From: Planctomycetota bacterium
GTDB lineage: Bacteria; Planctomycetota; Planctomycetia; Gemmatales; Gemmataceae
Reading direction: 5' to 3'
Assembly: GCA_016191165.1 (NCBI GenBank)
Contig: JACPPF010000059.1
Coordinates: 1 to 61,763, forward strand
Length of the DNA: 61,763 bases
The notes under the pieces are model-generated. The model saw only the letters and a list, made by a program, of their open reading frames with translations, was not told the DNA's origin and searched no databases. A program made the translations under genes and the position numbers. This document shows, piece by piece, positions 9,845 through 18,082 of the stretch (the stretch's first letter is position 1; each line of letters opens with the position of its first letter).

Positions 9845-9873
9845 TTCAGGCTCTGATGCACGCCCGATATAAT
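9845..9873 (+). promoter_or_regulatory. Promoter of Uma2 copy 1
   Basis: TTCAGG (-35, 9845-9850) and a perfect TATAAT (-10, 9868-9873) are separated by 17 nt. The pair is conserved at the same offset upstream of all three tandem Uma2 genes, which supports function. The ATG of the gene follows 27 nt after the -10 box. Confidence 0.65.
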
Positions 9874-9900
9874 GGCAGCGACGACGTGGAGAAGTTCCGC

Positions 9901-10509
9901 ATGGGCCTGCCGAAAACGATTTTGACCGAAGCCGAATACCTCGCGTTCGAGCGTGCCGCGGAGGAACGCCATATCTACGTCGATGGCGAAATCTTCGCGA
10001 TGGCGGGCGGCTCGGATGAGCATGCCGATATTTGCACCAACGTCACGGTTTCGTTGAGCAATCAGCTTGGCGACGGTCCGTGCCGCGTGTGGAGCCAGAA
10101 CTCCAGAGTGCGCAGCGGCCCGTTGCCCAAGAACCCCAGACGGCCCGCGGGATTGTATTCCTATCCGGACGTCGTCGTTATCTGCGACGAGCCAAAGCAC
10201 CTCGACGAACATCGCGACGTGTTGTTGAATCCTTCCGCGATTGTCGAAGTCCTTTCCGATTCGACCGAGGGCTTTGATCGAGGCCTCAAGTTCGCACGCT
10301 TCCAGAAATACAATCCAACCCTCACCGATTACATTCTCATCAGCCAGGATCGGCCGCAGATCGATCATTACCACCGCGAGAAGGACGGCTCGTGGAAATA
10401 CAAGTGTCACGAAGGACTGAAAGCCGTTGTCAAGATCGATTCGCTCAAGTGTCGGCTCAAGGCGGCGGAAGTTTACAAGCGTGTCAAGTTTGCGAACGAG
10501 GACGATTAG
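9901..10509 (+). CDS. Uma2-family protein, tandem copy 1
   Basis: The 202-residue Uma2 protein starts MGLPKTILTEAEYLAFERAA. It has the GEIFAMAGG segment, the SYPDVVVICDEP strand with the presumed catalytic Asp, and IVEVLSDSTEGFDRG followed by KFARFQKYNPTLTDYILISQ. These resemble the PD-(D/E)xK core of the family. The start is chosen at 9901 because the same Met sits at the same offset in copies 2 and 3, preceded by GGAG. The three copies are near-identical in their second halves and differ more in the first. The role of Uma2 proteins is unknown. Confidence 0.88.
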   Translation: MGLPKTILTEAEYLAFERAAEERHIYVDGEIFAMAGGSDEHADICTNVTVSLSNQLGDGPCRVWSQNSRVRSGPLPKNPRRPAGLYSYPDVVVICDEPKHLDEHRDVLLNPSAIVEVLSDSTEGFDRGLKFARFQKYNPTLTDYILISQDRPQIDHYHREKDGSWKYKCHEGLKAVVKIDSLKCRLKAAEVYKRVKFANEDD

Positions 10510-10555
10510 CACGGGCGGCAACATCCCTGGTGAACCACGATTCCTTCGGCACCGC

Positions 10556-10584
10556 TTCAGGCTCGGTGGTCCGCCCGCTATAAT
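10556..10584 (+). promoter_or_regulatory. Promoter of Uma2 copy 2
   Basis: TTCAGG (10556-10561), a 17-nt spacer and TATAAT (10579-10584) lie exactly 711 bp after the equivalent elements of copy 1. Confidence 0.65.
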
Positions 10585-10611
10585 GGCAACGACCTCATGG
10601 AGCGCTTCTGC

Positions 10612-11220
10612 ATGGGCTTGCCCAAAACCATTTTGACCGAAGACGAATACCTGGCGTTCGAGCGCGCCGCGGAGGAACGCCATGTCTACGTCGATGGCGA
10701 AATCTTCGCGATGGCGGGCGAGTCCTGGGAACATGGGACGGTATCGGTCAATGTCGTGCGTTCGCTGGGCAATCAGCTCGAAGACGGACCATGCGAGGTG
10801 CGCTCGGCCAACACCAAAGTACGGAGTGGTCCACTGCCAAAATCACCCCGGCGACCGGCCGGCTTGTATTCCTATCCAGATGTCGTTGTTGTTTGCGGTG
10901 AGCCGAAGTTCCTTGATGAGTACCAGGATGTCGTTCTCAATCCCAAGGTCATCATTGAAACACTATCGGAATCCACCGAAGCGTTTGATCGAGGCCTCAA
11001 GTTCGCACGCTTCCAGAAATACAATCCAACCCTCACCGATTACATTCTCATCAGCCAGGATCGGCCGCAGATCGACCATTACCACCGCGAGAAGGACGGC
11101 TCCTGGAAGTACACCATCCACGAAGGACTGAAAGCCGTTGTCAAAATCGAGTCGCTCAAATGTCGGCTCAAGGCGGCGGAGGTTTACAAGCGGGTCAAGT
11201 TTGCGAGCGAGGAGGACTAG
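10612..11220 (+). CDS. Uma2-family protein, tandem copy 2
   Basis: The 202-residue paralogue starts MGLPKTILTEDEYLAFERAA, exactly 711 bp after copy 1, and has the same length. From KFARFQKYNPTLTDYILISQ to the end it is almost the same as copy 1, while the VSVNVVRSLGNQLEDGPCEV region differs. It has its own conserved promoter (10556-10584) rather than relying on read-through. An in-frame Met five codons upstream (10597) is possible, but the conserved start is preferred. Confidence 0.88.
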   Translation: MGLPKTILTEDEYLAFERAAEERHVYVDGEIFAMAGESWEHGTVSVNVVRSLGNQLEDGPCEVRSANTKVRSGPLPKSPRRPAGLYSYPDVVVVCGEPKFLDEYQDVVLNPKVIIETLSESTEAFDRGLKFARFQKYNPTLTDYILISQDRPQIDHYHREKDGSWKYTIHEGLKAVVKIESLKCRLKAAEVYKRVKFASEED

Positions 11221-11266
11221 CGTGGGCGTTAACATCCCTTTTGAACCACGATTCCTTCGCTAACGC

Positions 11267-11295
11267 TTCAGGCTCGGATGCACTCCCTGTATAAT
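11267..11295 (+). promoter_or_regulatory. Promoter of Uma2 copy 3
   Basis: TTCAGG (11267-11272), a 17-nt spacer and TATAAT (11290-11295) lie 711 bp after the elements of copy 2. Because the DUF1501 gene begins one base after copy 3 ends, this promoter may also drive that gene. Confidence 0.65.
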
Positions 11296-11322
11296 GGCAA
11301 CGTCGCCGCGGAGACTTTTTGC

Positions 11323-11931
11323 ATGGGCCTGCCGAAACCGATCCTGACCGAACACGAGTACCTCAAATTCGAGCGTGCCGCTCCCGAACGGCACATCTAC
11401 GTGGATGGTGAAATCTTTGCGATGGCGGGCGAGTCGCCCGAACATGGCGACATTACGGCCAATGTGCTTGCGTCGTTGCACCGGCAGCTCGACGACAGCC
11501 CGTGCCGCGTCCGTGTCGCCAATACCAAGGTGCGCAGCGGCCCGATGCCCAAGTCGCCGAGGCGCCCGGCCGGGTTGTATTCCTATCCCGATATCGTGGT
11601 GATTTGCGGTGAGCCGGAATACGTCGATGACTATCAGGACGTTGTTCTCAATCCAAAAGTGATCGTCGAGGCGCTTTCGGACTCTACTGAAGCGTTCGAT
11701 CGCGGCGACAAGTTTGCGCGTTACCAGAAATATAATCCGACCCTCACCGATTACATCCTGATCAGCCAGGATCGGCCCCAGATCGATCATTTTCGCCGCG
11801 AGAAAGATGGCTCCTGGAAGTACACGATTTACGAAGGACTGAAATCCGTTGTCAAAATCGATTCGCTCAAATGCCGGCTCAAGGCGGCGGAGGTTTACAA
11901 GCGTGTCAAGTTTGCTTCCGAGGAAGAATAG
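11323..11931 (+). CDS. Uma2-family protein, tandem copy 3
   Basis: The third 202-residue paralogue starts MGLPKPILTEHEYLKFERAA, again 711 bp after the previous copy. It is the most diverged of the three (ITANVLASLHRQLDDSPCRV, and FRREKDGSWKYTIYEG where the others have YHREKDGSWKY) but keeps the same motifs. Its stop codon is separated by one base from the ATG of DUF1501-B, so the two genes are likely translated from one message. Confidence 0.88.
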   Translation: MGLPKPILTEHEYLKFERAAPERHIYVDGEIFAMAGESPEHGDITANVLASLHRQLDDSPCRVRVANTKVRSGPMPKSPRRPAGLYSYPDIVVICGEPEYVDDYQDVVLNPKVIVEALSDSTEAFDRGDKFARYQKYNPTLTDYILISQDRPQIDHFRREKDGSWKYTIYEGLKSVVKIDSLKCRLKAAEVYKRVKFASEEE

Positions 11932-11932
11932 C

Positions 11933-13390
<1,458 letters not shown>

Positions 13391-13420
13391 ACAATGGAGC
13401 AACGACACACGGAGGGGCCC

Positions 13421-13696
13421 ATGAAATTCGAGTGGGACGAGGAAAAGGCGAAAACGAATGTCCAAAAGCACAAGGTCACGTTTGACGAGGCGGCCACGGT
13501 TTTTGGAGACTTCCTTTCGCGGACGTTCCCCGATCCCGACCATTCGTTGGATGAGGATCGGCTCATTACAATCGGCACTTCGGACCGTGGCCGCGTGTTG
13601 ATCGTTTCGCATACGGATCGCGACGACCGCACCCGTATCATCAGCGCTCGAAAGGCGAAACCCCAGGAGAGAAAGGCCTATGAAGAAGAAAGCTAA
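13421..13696 (+). CDS. BrnT-family toxin
   Basis: The 91-residue protein begins MKFEWDEEKAKTNVQKHKVT and contains FDEAATVFGD, ITIGTSDRGRVLIVSHTDRD and RIISARKAKPQERKAYEE. All are typical of BrnT, a RelE-like ribonuclease toxin (the second Arg of RIISAR and the basic tail are active-site candidates). The start at 13421 is preferred because GGAGG lies just before it and BrnT proteins begin at this motif; an upstream Met at 13394 is less likely. It overlaps the downstream antitoxin gene by 17 bp. Confidence 0.92.
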   Translation: MKFEWDEEKAKTNVQKHKVTFDEAATVFGDFLSRTFPDPDHSLDEDRLITIGTSDRGRVLIVSHTDRDDRTRIISARKAKPQERKAYEEES

Positions 13697-13925
13697 GCCA
13701 ACCGAAGTAGACGATCTTCGCGAAGAATACGATGCGACGTTGATCCGATCCGGCGTGCGCGGCAAATATGCCAAGCGTTATCATGAAGGTACGAATCTCG
13801 TTCTGTTGGCGCCGGACGTTGCCGCGGCGTTTCCCGACGCCAACGCTGTCAACGATGCCCTGCGCCTGCTAATGACCGTGGCGCAAAAATCGGTACCGCA
13901 ATCCAGGGCCGCGAATTCGGGCTGA
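13680..13925 (+). CDS. BrnA-like antitoxin with an altered C-terminus
   Basis: The 81-residue protein begins MKKKAKPTEVDDLREEYDAT and contains KRYHEGTNLVLLAPDVAAAF followed by DANAVNDALRLLMTVA. This is the usual end of BrnA-like and ribbon-helix-helix antitoxins that autoregulate the operon. The final residues (QSRAANSG) are encoded, in another frame, by a duplicated fragment of the DUF1501-B 3' end. The natural C-terminus has therefore probably been replaced at the junction. Confidence 0.82.
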   Translation: MKKKAKPTEVDDLREEYDATLIRSGVRGKYAKRYHEGTNLVLLAPDVAAAFPDANAVNDALRLLMTVAQKSVPQSRAANSG

Positions 13926-13966
13926 CGGATGTGCATGGCCATGTCGTGAGGGAGATTTTGGCGTGA
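13902..13966 (+). pseudogene. Second copy of the DUF1501-B 3' end
   Basis: These 65 bp align with 13326-13390, the end of DUF1501-B, with about eight mismatches. In the DUF1501 frame they still read LTDVHGHVVREILA and stop. All differences within that stretch are synonymous (for example GTG/GTC, CGG/AGG, ATC/ATT, GCA/GCG and a different stop codon). It is therefore the end of a related but diverged DUF1501 allele rather than a recent duplication. Confidence 0.88.
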
Positions 13967-14226
13967 ACGAATGAGAACTCCGCACCAGGAGCATGTGTAC
14001 ATTTGTTCAATATAAGGATAACCCGAATGCGGTAGAACTCGTTGGGAATGCGGCGGATCGGCCAAAACGTCGTCCCGCCCAAGGTCAGCAACCCGTACCA
14101 TTCCGTTTCCCCAACCAATTTCGTTTCAATAAGTTGCGTCCGAACGAGATAACGTCCATTCCCCTCTGATTTTTTACGCGCCTGTTGATAGAAAAAACCC
14201 TGAACATCAATCTTTTTATTGCTCAC
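13967..14226 (-). pseudogene. Hypothetical gene fragment
   Basis: The minus strand reads from a GTG at 14226 through SNKKIDVQGFFYQQARKKSE and TEWYGLLTLGGTTFWPIRRI, then runs into the antisense of the duplicated DUF1501 end. The composition is AT-richer than its surroundings and the residue pattern looks protein-like. There is no ribosome site, however, and the C-terminal part is lost. It may be a gene truncated by the BrnTA-side rearrangement, or chance. No family recognised. Confidence 0.3.
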
Positions 14227-14267
14227 TTATTTACCACTTCTTCGTTTTATTTTTTGGAGGGCTTCTC

Positions 14268-14792
14268 TTGAGCTTTGCCGGCGCTAACTCAGCCGAGCCT
14301 CCTGACTCGTTTGGGGAGGTAGTCGAAGCTCATTGGACGGCCGTTTATCGGTTGCTGTACTCCTTGACGGGCGATCCGCATGACACGGACGACCTGACTC
14401 AGGAAACGTTCCTGCGGGCGTTGAAGCGGTTTGAGACCTTCAAAAAAGGGACGAATTTGCGCGCCTGGCTGTTGCGGATCGGCACGAACGCGTTCTTTGA
14501 TGTGAAGCGGAAGCAGCAGACTCTGAAGATCGGTCCGCTCACGGAGGACGTGAAAAGCGAGGAGAAATCGGCGGAAACGCTGCTTGACCTTGCCGAGCAA
14601 GGCAAGCTGGTTCGCCGGGCCGTGCAGGATTTGACGGAACTGACTCGACTCGTGTTCCACCTGCGCGTCACCGAGGAACTGTCGTTCAAGGAAGTCGCGG
14701 AAATCGCTGGCGTCACAGAAGTAGCTGCACGCCAGCACATGCATCAGGCTCGCGCCAAACTCTTGAAACGTTTAGGCGAGTCCTCTGCGTAA
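14268..14792 (+). CDS. ECF-type RNA polymerase sigma factor
   Basis: The 174-residue protein has sigma region 2 (VYRLLYSLTGDPHDTDDLTQ, then TFLRALKRFETFKKGTNLRA) and region 4 (LSFKEVAEIAGVTEVAARQH) without region 3, as in ECF sigma factors. It would direct RNA polymerase to a dedicated promoter set. Translation appears to start at a TTG at 14268, since GGAGG lies 8 nt upstream and no ATG is suitably placed. The adjacent gene, 10 bp downstream, is its probable anti-sigma factor. Confidence 0.92.
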   Translation: MSFAGANSAEPPDSFGEVVEAHWTAVYRLLYSLTGDPHDTDDLTQETFLRALKRFETFKKGTNLRAWLLRIGTNAFFDVKRKQQTLKIGPLTEDVKSEEKSAETLLDLAEQGKLVRRAVQDLTELTRLVFHLRVTEELSFKEVAEIAGVTEVAARQHMHQARAKLLKRLGESSA

Positions 14793-14802
14793 AGAGGAAC
14801 TC

Positions 14803-15705
14803 ATGAACTGTCAGTCCATACAAACGTGGCTGCTGCAGGCGGAGAGTCTGCGCCCGAAAGCCTGGCCTGCGGCCATCGGCAAGCACGTGGACGGCTGCGC
14901 TGCCTGCGCCAAGCTGGTGCGCGATCTGCGCGAACTGGAGGACCAGTGGCGCGAGCAATCCCTTCCGTCAGGCGCCGAGGCCAAGTCCCGATTTTTGCAA
15001 AAACAGGCCAAACTCGACGTGCCCACGTCAATTCCGATGCGGATGCGGCCGTATTTGAAGCCAGCCACGCCGTGGCTCGCCGCGGCGGCGATGTCGCTGT
15101 TCGCCATCACCTTGTTCGCCTGGCTTTCTCGCCCCGGTCCCGGTCCAGGACCCGACATCAAGGTCGCTGCCACGCAGACTCCGGATGTTGTCGATCGTCT
15201 CCTGGAATGGAACCTTGAGATGACCAATGCCAAGCCCGGCGATCGCAAAAAACTGCTTGCCGACACCGAGGATGAACTGCGCAAGGAGGTCAAGAAAGCC
15301 GAGCCCAAGCTCACCCCGGAAGATCGCTTGTTTGCGGAAAAACTCATCGAAACCGGCGTCTCGCTGGCAGAGCTCGACAATCCGCTGGAAGAATCGGAAC
15401 GCGTCAAGAACGTTGCCGAGACGCTGGCGGAGCGAGTCGAAAAGTCCGATGCCAAAGAATCGACCCATCGGCAACTTCATTTTTACAAGTTCATGCAGCG
15501 CTGCGTTCACCCCCTCGAAGAACGGATCAGCAAAATGAAGCCCCCGGAGGTGAAGAAAGGGGGCAAGAAAGTCGGCTTCCCGTTCAAGATGAACCCGAAG
15601 CAATTCCAGGAAAGGCAGAATGACCTGCGCAAGAGCCTCGACGCCCTGCGCAAGAAAAGCTGGGGCAAGGGATTCAACAGCCCCCATTTTGGCAAACGGC
15701 GCTAG
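14803..15705 (+). CDS. Membrane anti-sigma factor-like protein
   Basis: The 300-residue protein starts with a short zinc-finger-like segment (H28, C32 and C35 in KHVDGCAACAKLV), typical of anti-sigma HC2 domains. One membrane span follows (about 91-110, PWLAAAAMSLFAITLFAWLS). The long C-terminal part is charged and helical, rich in Lys and Glu, and presumably lies outside the cytoplasmic membrane. It is co-directional with the ECF sigma gene just upstream and likely sequesters that sigma factor. The stimulus sensed is unknown. Confidence 0.8.
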   Translation: MNCQSIQTWLLQAESLRPKAWPAAIGKHVDGCAACAKLVRDLRELEDQWREQSLPSGAEAKSRFLQKQAKLDVPTSIPMRMRPYLKPATPWLAAAAMSLFAITLFAWLSRPGPGPGPDIKVAATQTPDVVDRLLEWNLEMTNAKPGDRKKLLADTEDELRKEVKKAEPKLTPEDRLFAEKLIETGVSLAELDNPLEESERVKNVAETLAERVEKSDAKESTHRQLHFYKFMQRCVHPLEERISKMKPPEVKKGGKKVGFPFKMNPKQFQERQNDLRKSLDALRKKSWGKGFNSPHFGKRR

Positions 15706-15709
15706 CGCT

Positions 15710-15768
15710 CGTTAGCCGGAAGCGCCAGCGACGGTTGACCCTTCCGTCGCCGGCGCTTCCGGCTAACG
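15710..15768. repeat. Inverted repeat, family C
   Basis: Arms 15710-15734 and 15744-15768 are 25-bp reverse complements with one mismatch around a 9-nt loop. The core GCCGGAAGCG..GCGACGG also occurs at 18007-18057 and 52951-53007. It sits between the convergent anti-sigma and transketolase genes and could stop transcription from both sides, although it has no T-tract. Confidence 0.85.
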
Positions 15769-15783
15769 ATCGGCCGGGTGGCC

Positions 15784-16722
15784 TCACTTCTTCGTCGGCA
15801 AATCCCGTGCGGCCCTCACGATGTCCGCGGCCGTCAAACCATATTTGGCCAGCAATTCATCCGGCTTGCCCGACTCCGCAAACGTGTCGTTGATGCCCAC
15901 AAAACGCATCGGCACGGGATGTTGCCTGGCGACTGACATGGCGACCGCGCTGCCCAGCCCACCATGAAGGAGGTGTTCCTCGGCAACGACGATGCGACCG
16001 GTCTCGCGCGCCGCCGACAGGACTGCTGCGTCATCGAGCGGCTTGATGGTGTGCATGTCAAGCACCCGCGCTTGCACGCCACCCTTGGCAAGTTCGTCGG
16101 CCGCCAATAACGCCTGCGCGACCATGAGACCACAGGCGATGATGGTTAGATCGGTCCCCTCGCGCAACTTATTGGCTTTGCCGAGTTGGAACTCACAGGC
16201 CTTTTCATAAAGAATCGGCACATTGGGCCTCCCCGCGCGCAGATAGGCGGGCGTGTGCATGTTGCCGAGCGCTTCGACAGCCTTGAACATCGATGGTTCA
16301 TCACACGGGACTACAACCGTGAAGTTGGGGAGCGAGCAGGCCAGGCTTACGTCCTCGATGCCCATCTGGGAAGGCCCGTCCTCGCCGATCGAAATGCCGG
16401 CATGGGTGCCAACGACTTTGACATCGAGGCAGGGAAACGCCACGGACATGCGCAACTGGTCATAGGCGTTGCACATGACGAAGGTGGCAAAACTGGCCAG
16501 CCAGGCGCGTTTGCCTGACGACGCCAGCCCGGCCGCGACGCCGACGAGATTCGCCTCGGCGATGCCCACGTTAAAAAAGCGGTCGGGAAATTTCTTGCCG
16601 AAGATCTCGGTGCGCGTGGAGTTTCCGACATCGCCATCGACGGCGACGACATCGGGACGCGTTTCGCCCAGTTGCGCCAGTGCCAGACCAAACGCCTCGC
16701 GCGTTGCTTTGCCAAGTTTCAT
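15784..16722 (-). CDS. Transketolase, C-terminal subunit
   Basis: The 312-residue protein covers the pyrimidine-binding and C-terminal domains of transketolase. It has VVAVDGDVGNSTRTEIF, the NVGIAEANLVGVAAGLAS motif with the catalytic Glu, and a transketolase C-terminal domain (TIIACGLMVAQAL, ARVLDMHTIKPLD, RIVVAEEHLLHGGLG). Split transketolases need a separate N-terminal subunit that binds the diphosphate of thiamine diphosphate, usually encoded just upstream. Here the upstream neighbour is a divergent sialidase-like gene, so the partner must lie elsewhere. The start at 16722 begins the conserved MKLGKATREAFG; the longer frame upstream is not conserved. Confidence 0.9.
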   Translation of the reverse strand: MKLGKATREAFGLALAQLGETRPDVVAVDGDVGNSTRTEIFGKKFPDRFFNVGIAEANLVGVAAGLASSGKRAWLASFATFVMCNAYDQLRMSVAFPCLDVKVVGTHAGISIGEDGPSQMGIEDVSLACSLPNFTVVVPCDEPSMFKAVEALGNMHTPAYLRAGRPNVPILYEKACEFQLGKANKLREGTDLTIIACGLMVAQALLAADELAKGGVQARVLDMHTIKPLDDAAVLSAARETGRIVVAEEHLLHGGLGSAVAMSVARQHPVPMRFVGINDTFAESGKPDELLAKYGLTAADIVRAARDLPTKK

Positions 16723-16990
16723 GGGAAAAGTCTCAGGGTGGGGGAACAATCGCGGGTATTGTAGAAAAACAGATTTCGGGCGACAGGTCCGGCTTTCGGG
16801 AAGACCGGTGACGCCACCGCAATCAAAGAACCCTGCGGAAGCGGTAGGATTCCATTCGACAAGCCAGACTAATTCAATTCCAGGTGATAAACTAAGATTC
16901 GTTCCAGCAAGGTCGTGCGGATTACGTGTTTCCCACCTTTGAGGCTCGCAGGACGCCTGGCGGGCGCTAAACGAGAACCGGGAGATTCTG

Positions 16991-17983
16991 ATGAAAGCCA
17001 CCAGTCTCATCGCCACATGGATATGTTGGGCTTCAGCGGCGATTGCCCAGGAGGTAACGCTGCCGGCGCCGGTGCGCATCGAAACGGGCGTGAGCGGGCA
17101 CATCCATCCCGCCCTGGCGGTCACGAAGAAGGGCACGCTGGTTGCCGTCTATTGCAAAAGCGAATACAAGCCCTATCTCATCACGCGCTCCAGCGATGGG
17201 GGCAAGACCTGGTCCAGGCCGGCGCTGTTTCCGCACACCGTTAAGACTCAAGTCTACCCCGGTTCGTTGACAACCCTCGCCGATGGGCGCATCGTCCACG
17301 CCTGGAACGTCTGGTTCAGTCCGAAGGAGAGGGCGCGATCGCGCTATGTCGCCTATTCGATCAGCAGCGACGAGGGAGTGACCTGGAGTGAGCCGAAAAG
17401 TTTTGCCAAGGCCAGCGATCCCAAGGTCGAAAGCGTCATTCGCCATCCATTCGTGGAGCTAACACCGAGCGCGTGGCTTCTCCCGCTCATGGACCGGACC
17501 GTCGTGTACAATCCCGAAACGGGTGAGGAACGTCCGTTCGGCGATGGCCGCAAGCATGGCCTGACGCCGATCGTTCGTACCGCCCAGGGGACGCTTGTCA
17601 GCGGTAAAGGATTGCGTTCCACCGACGCCGGCAAGACCTGGGAGAACGTCAAGCCGTTTCCCGATGTGTCCACGCAGGGCTGGCGCCATCAGATGATCGC
17701 GCTGAAGAACGGTATGTTGCTGGCGTCGCAAATCGTCGGCCCCGGCACCGGCGGACTGAGGATCAACTTCATCGTCTCGCGCGACGACGGGCGGACCTGG
17801 GAAATGAAGGCGCCGATCGAATTCTACGATCCCAGCCGGGCCATCGGCGGCCGGGCTTGCCCACGCACCGTCGAAATCGACGCCAAGACGCTCGGCACGA
17901 TCTTTTACGACACCGATGCTAAACAAGCCGGCGGCTCTGGGGTCTTCTTCCGGACCATGCCGACGATGCGCCTGCGAAAATAA
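16991..17983 (+). CDS. Secreted sialidase-like BNR-repeat protein
   Basis: The 330-residue protein has a signal peptide (about 1-20, cut after AIAQ) and at least four Asp-box motifs (SSDGGKTW at 67-74, SSDEGVTW, STDAGKTW and SRDDGRTW), which mark a six-bladed sialidase-type beta-propeller. The HPALAVTKKGTLVAVY start and the RSRYVAYS region fit exo-alpha-sialidase-like proteins. The true substrate could be sialic acid or another sugar. It is transcribed away from the transketolase gene across a 268-bp gap in which I see no clear gene. Confidence 0.82.
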   Translation: MKATSLIATWICWASAAIAQEVTLPAPVRIETGVSGHIHPALAVTKKGTLVAVYCKSEYKPYLITRSSDGGKTWSRPALFPHTVKTQVYPGSLTTLADGRIVHAWNVWFSPKERARSRYVAYSISSDEGVTWSEPKSFAKASDPKVESVIRHPFVELTPSAWLLPLMDRTVVYNPETGEERPFGDGRKHGLTPIVRTAQGTLVSGKGLRSTDAGKTWENVKPFPDVSTQGWRHQMIALKNGMLLASQIVGPGTGGLRINFIVSRDDGRTWEMKAPIEFYDPSRAIGGRACPRTVEIDAKTLGTIFYDTDAKQAGGSGVFFRTMPTMRLRK

Positions 17984-18006
17984 CCCAGCCCCAAGTCGCC
18001 TTACGG

Positions 18007-18057
18007 GCCGGAAACGTAAGCGACGGTCAGGCATTAACCGTCGCTTACGTTTCCGGC
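18007..18057. repeat. Inverted repeat, family C
   Basis: Two perfect 21-bp arms (18007-18027 and 18037-18057) flank a 9-nt loop between the sialidase-like and DUF58 genes. It shares the GCCGGAA..GCGACGGT core with 15710-15768. It has no T-tract. Confidence 0.85.
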
Positions 18058-18082
18058 TCGTCCGTTTGAGCGGCCTTCATTC

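Noticed and set aside
15710-15768. A factor-independent terminator between the convergent genes
   Set aside because: There is no T-tract on either side and the same palindrome recurs elsewhere, so it is annotated as a dispersed repeat.
16723-17136. An N-terminal extension of the transketolase subunit by 138 codons
   Set aside because: The extra residues do not resemble the transketolase N-terminal domain and run antisense into the sialidase-like gene.
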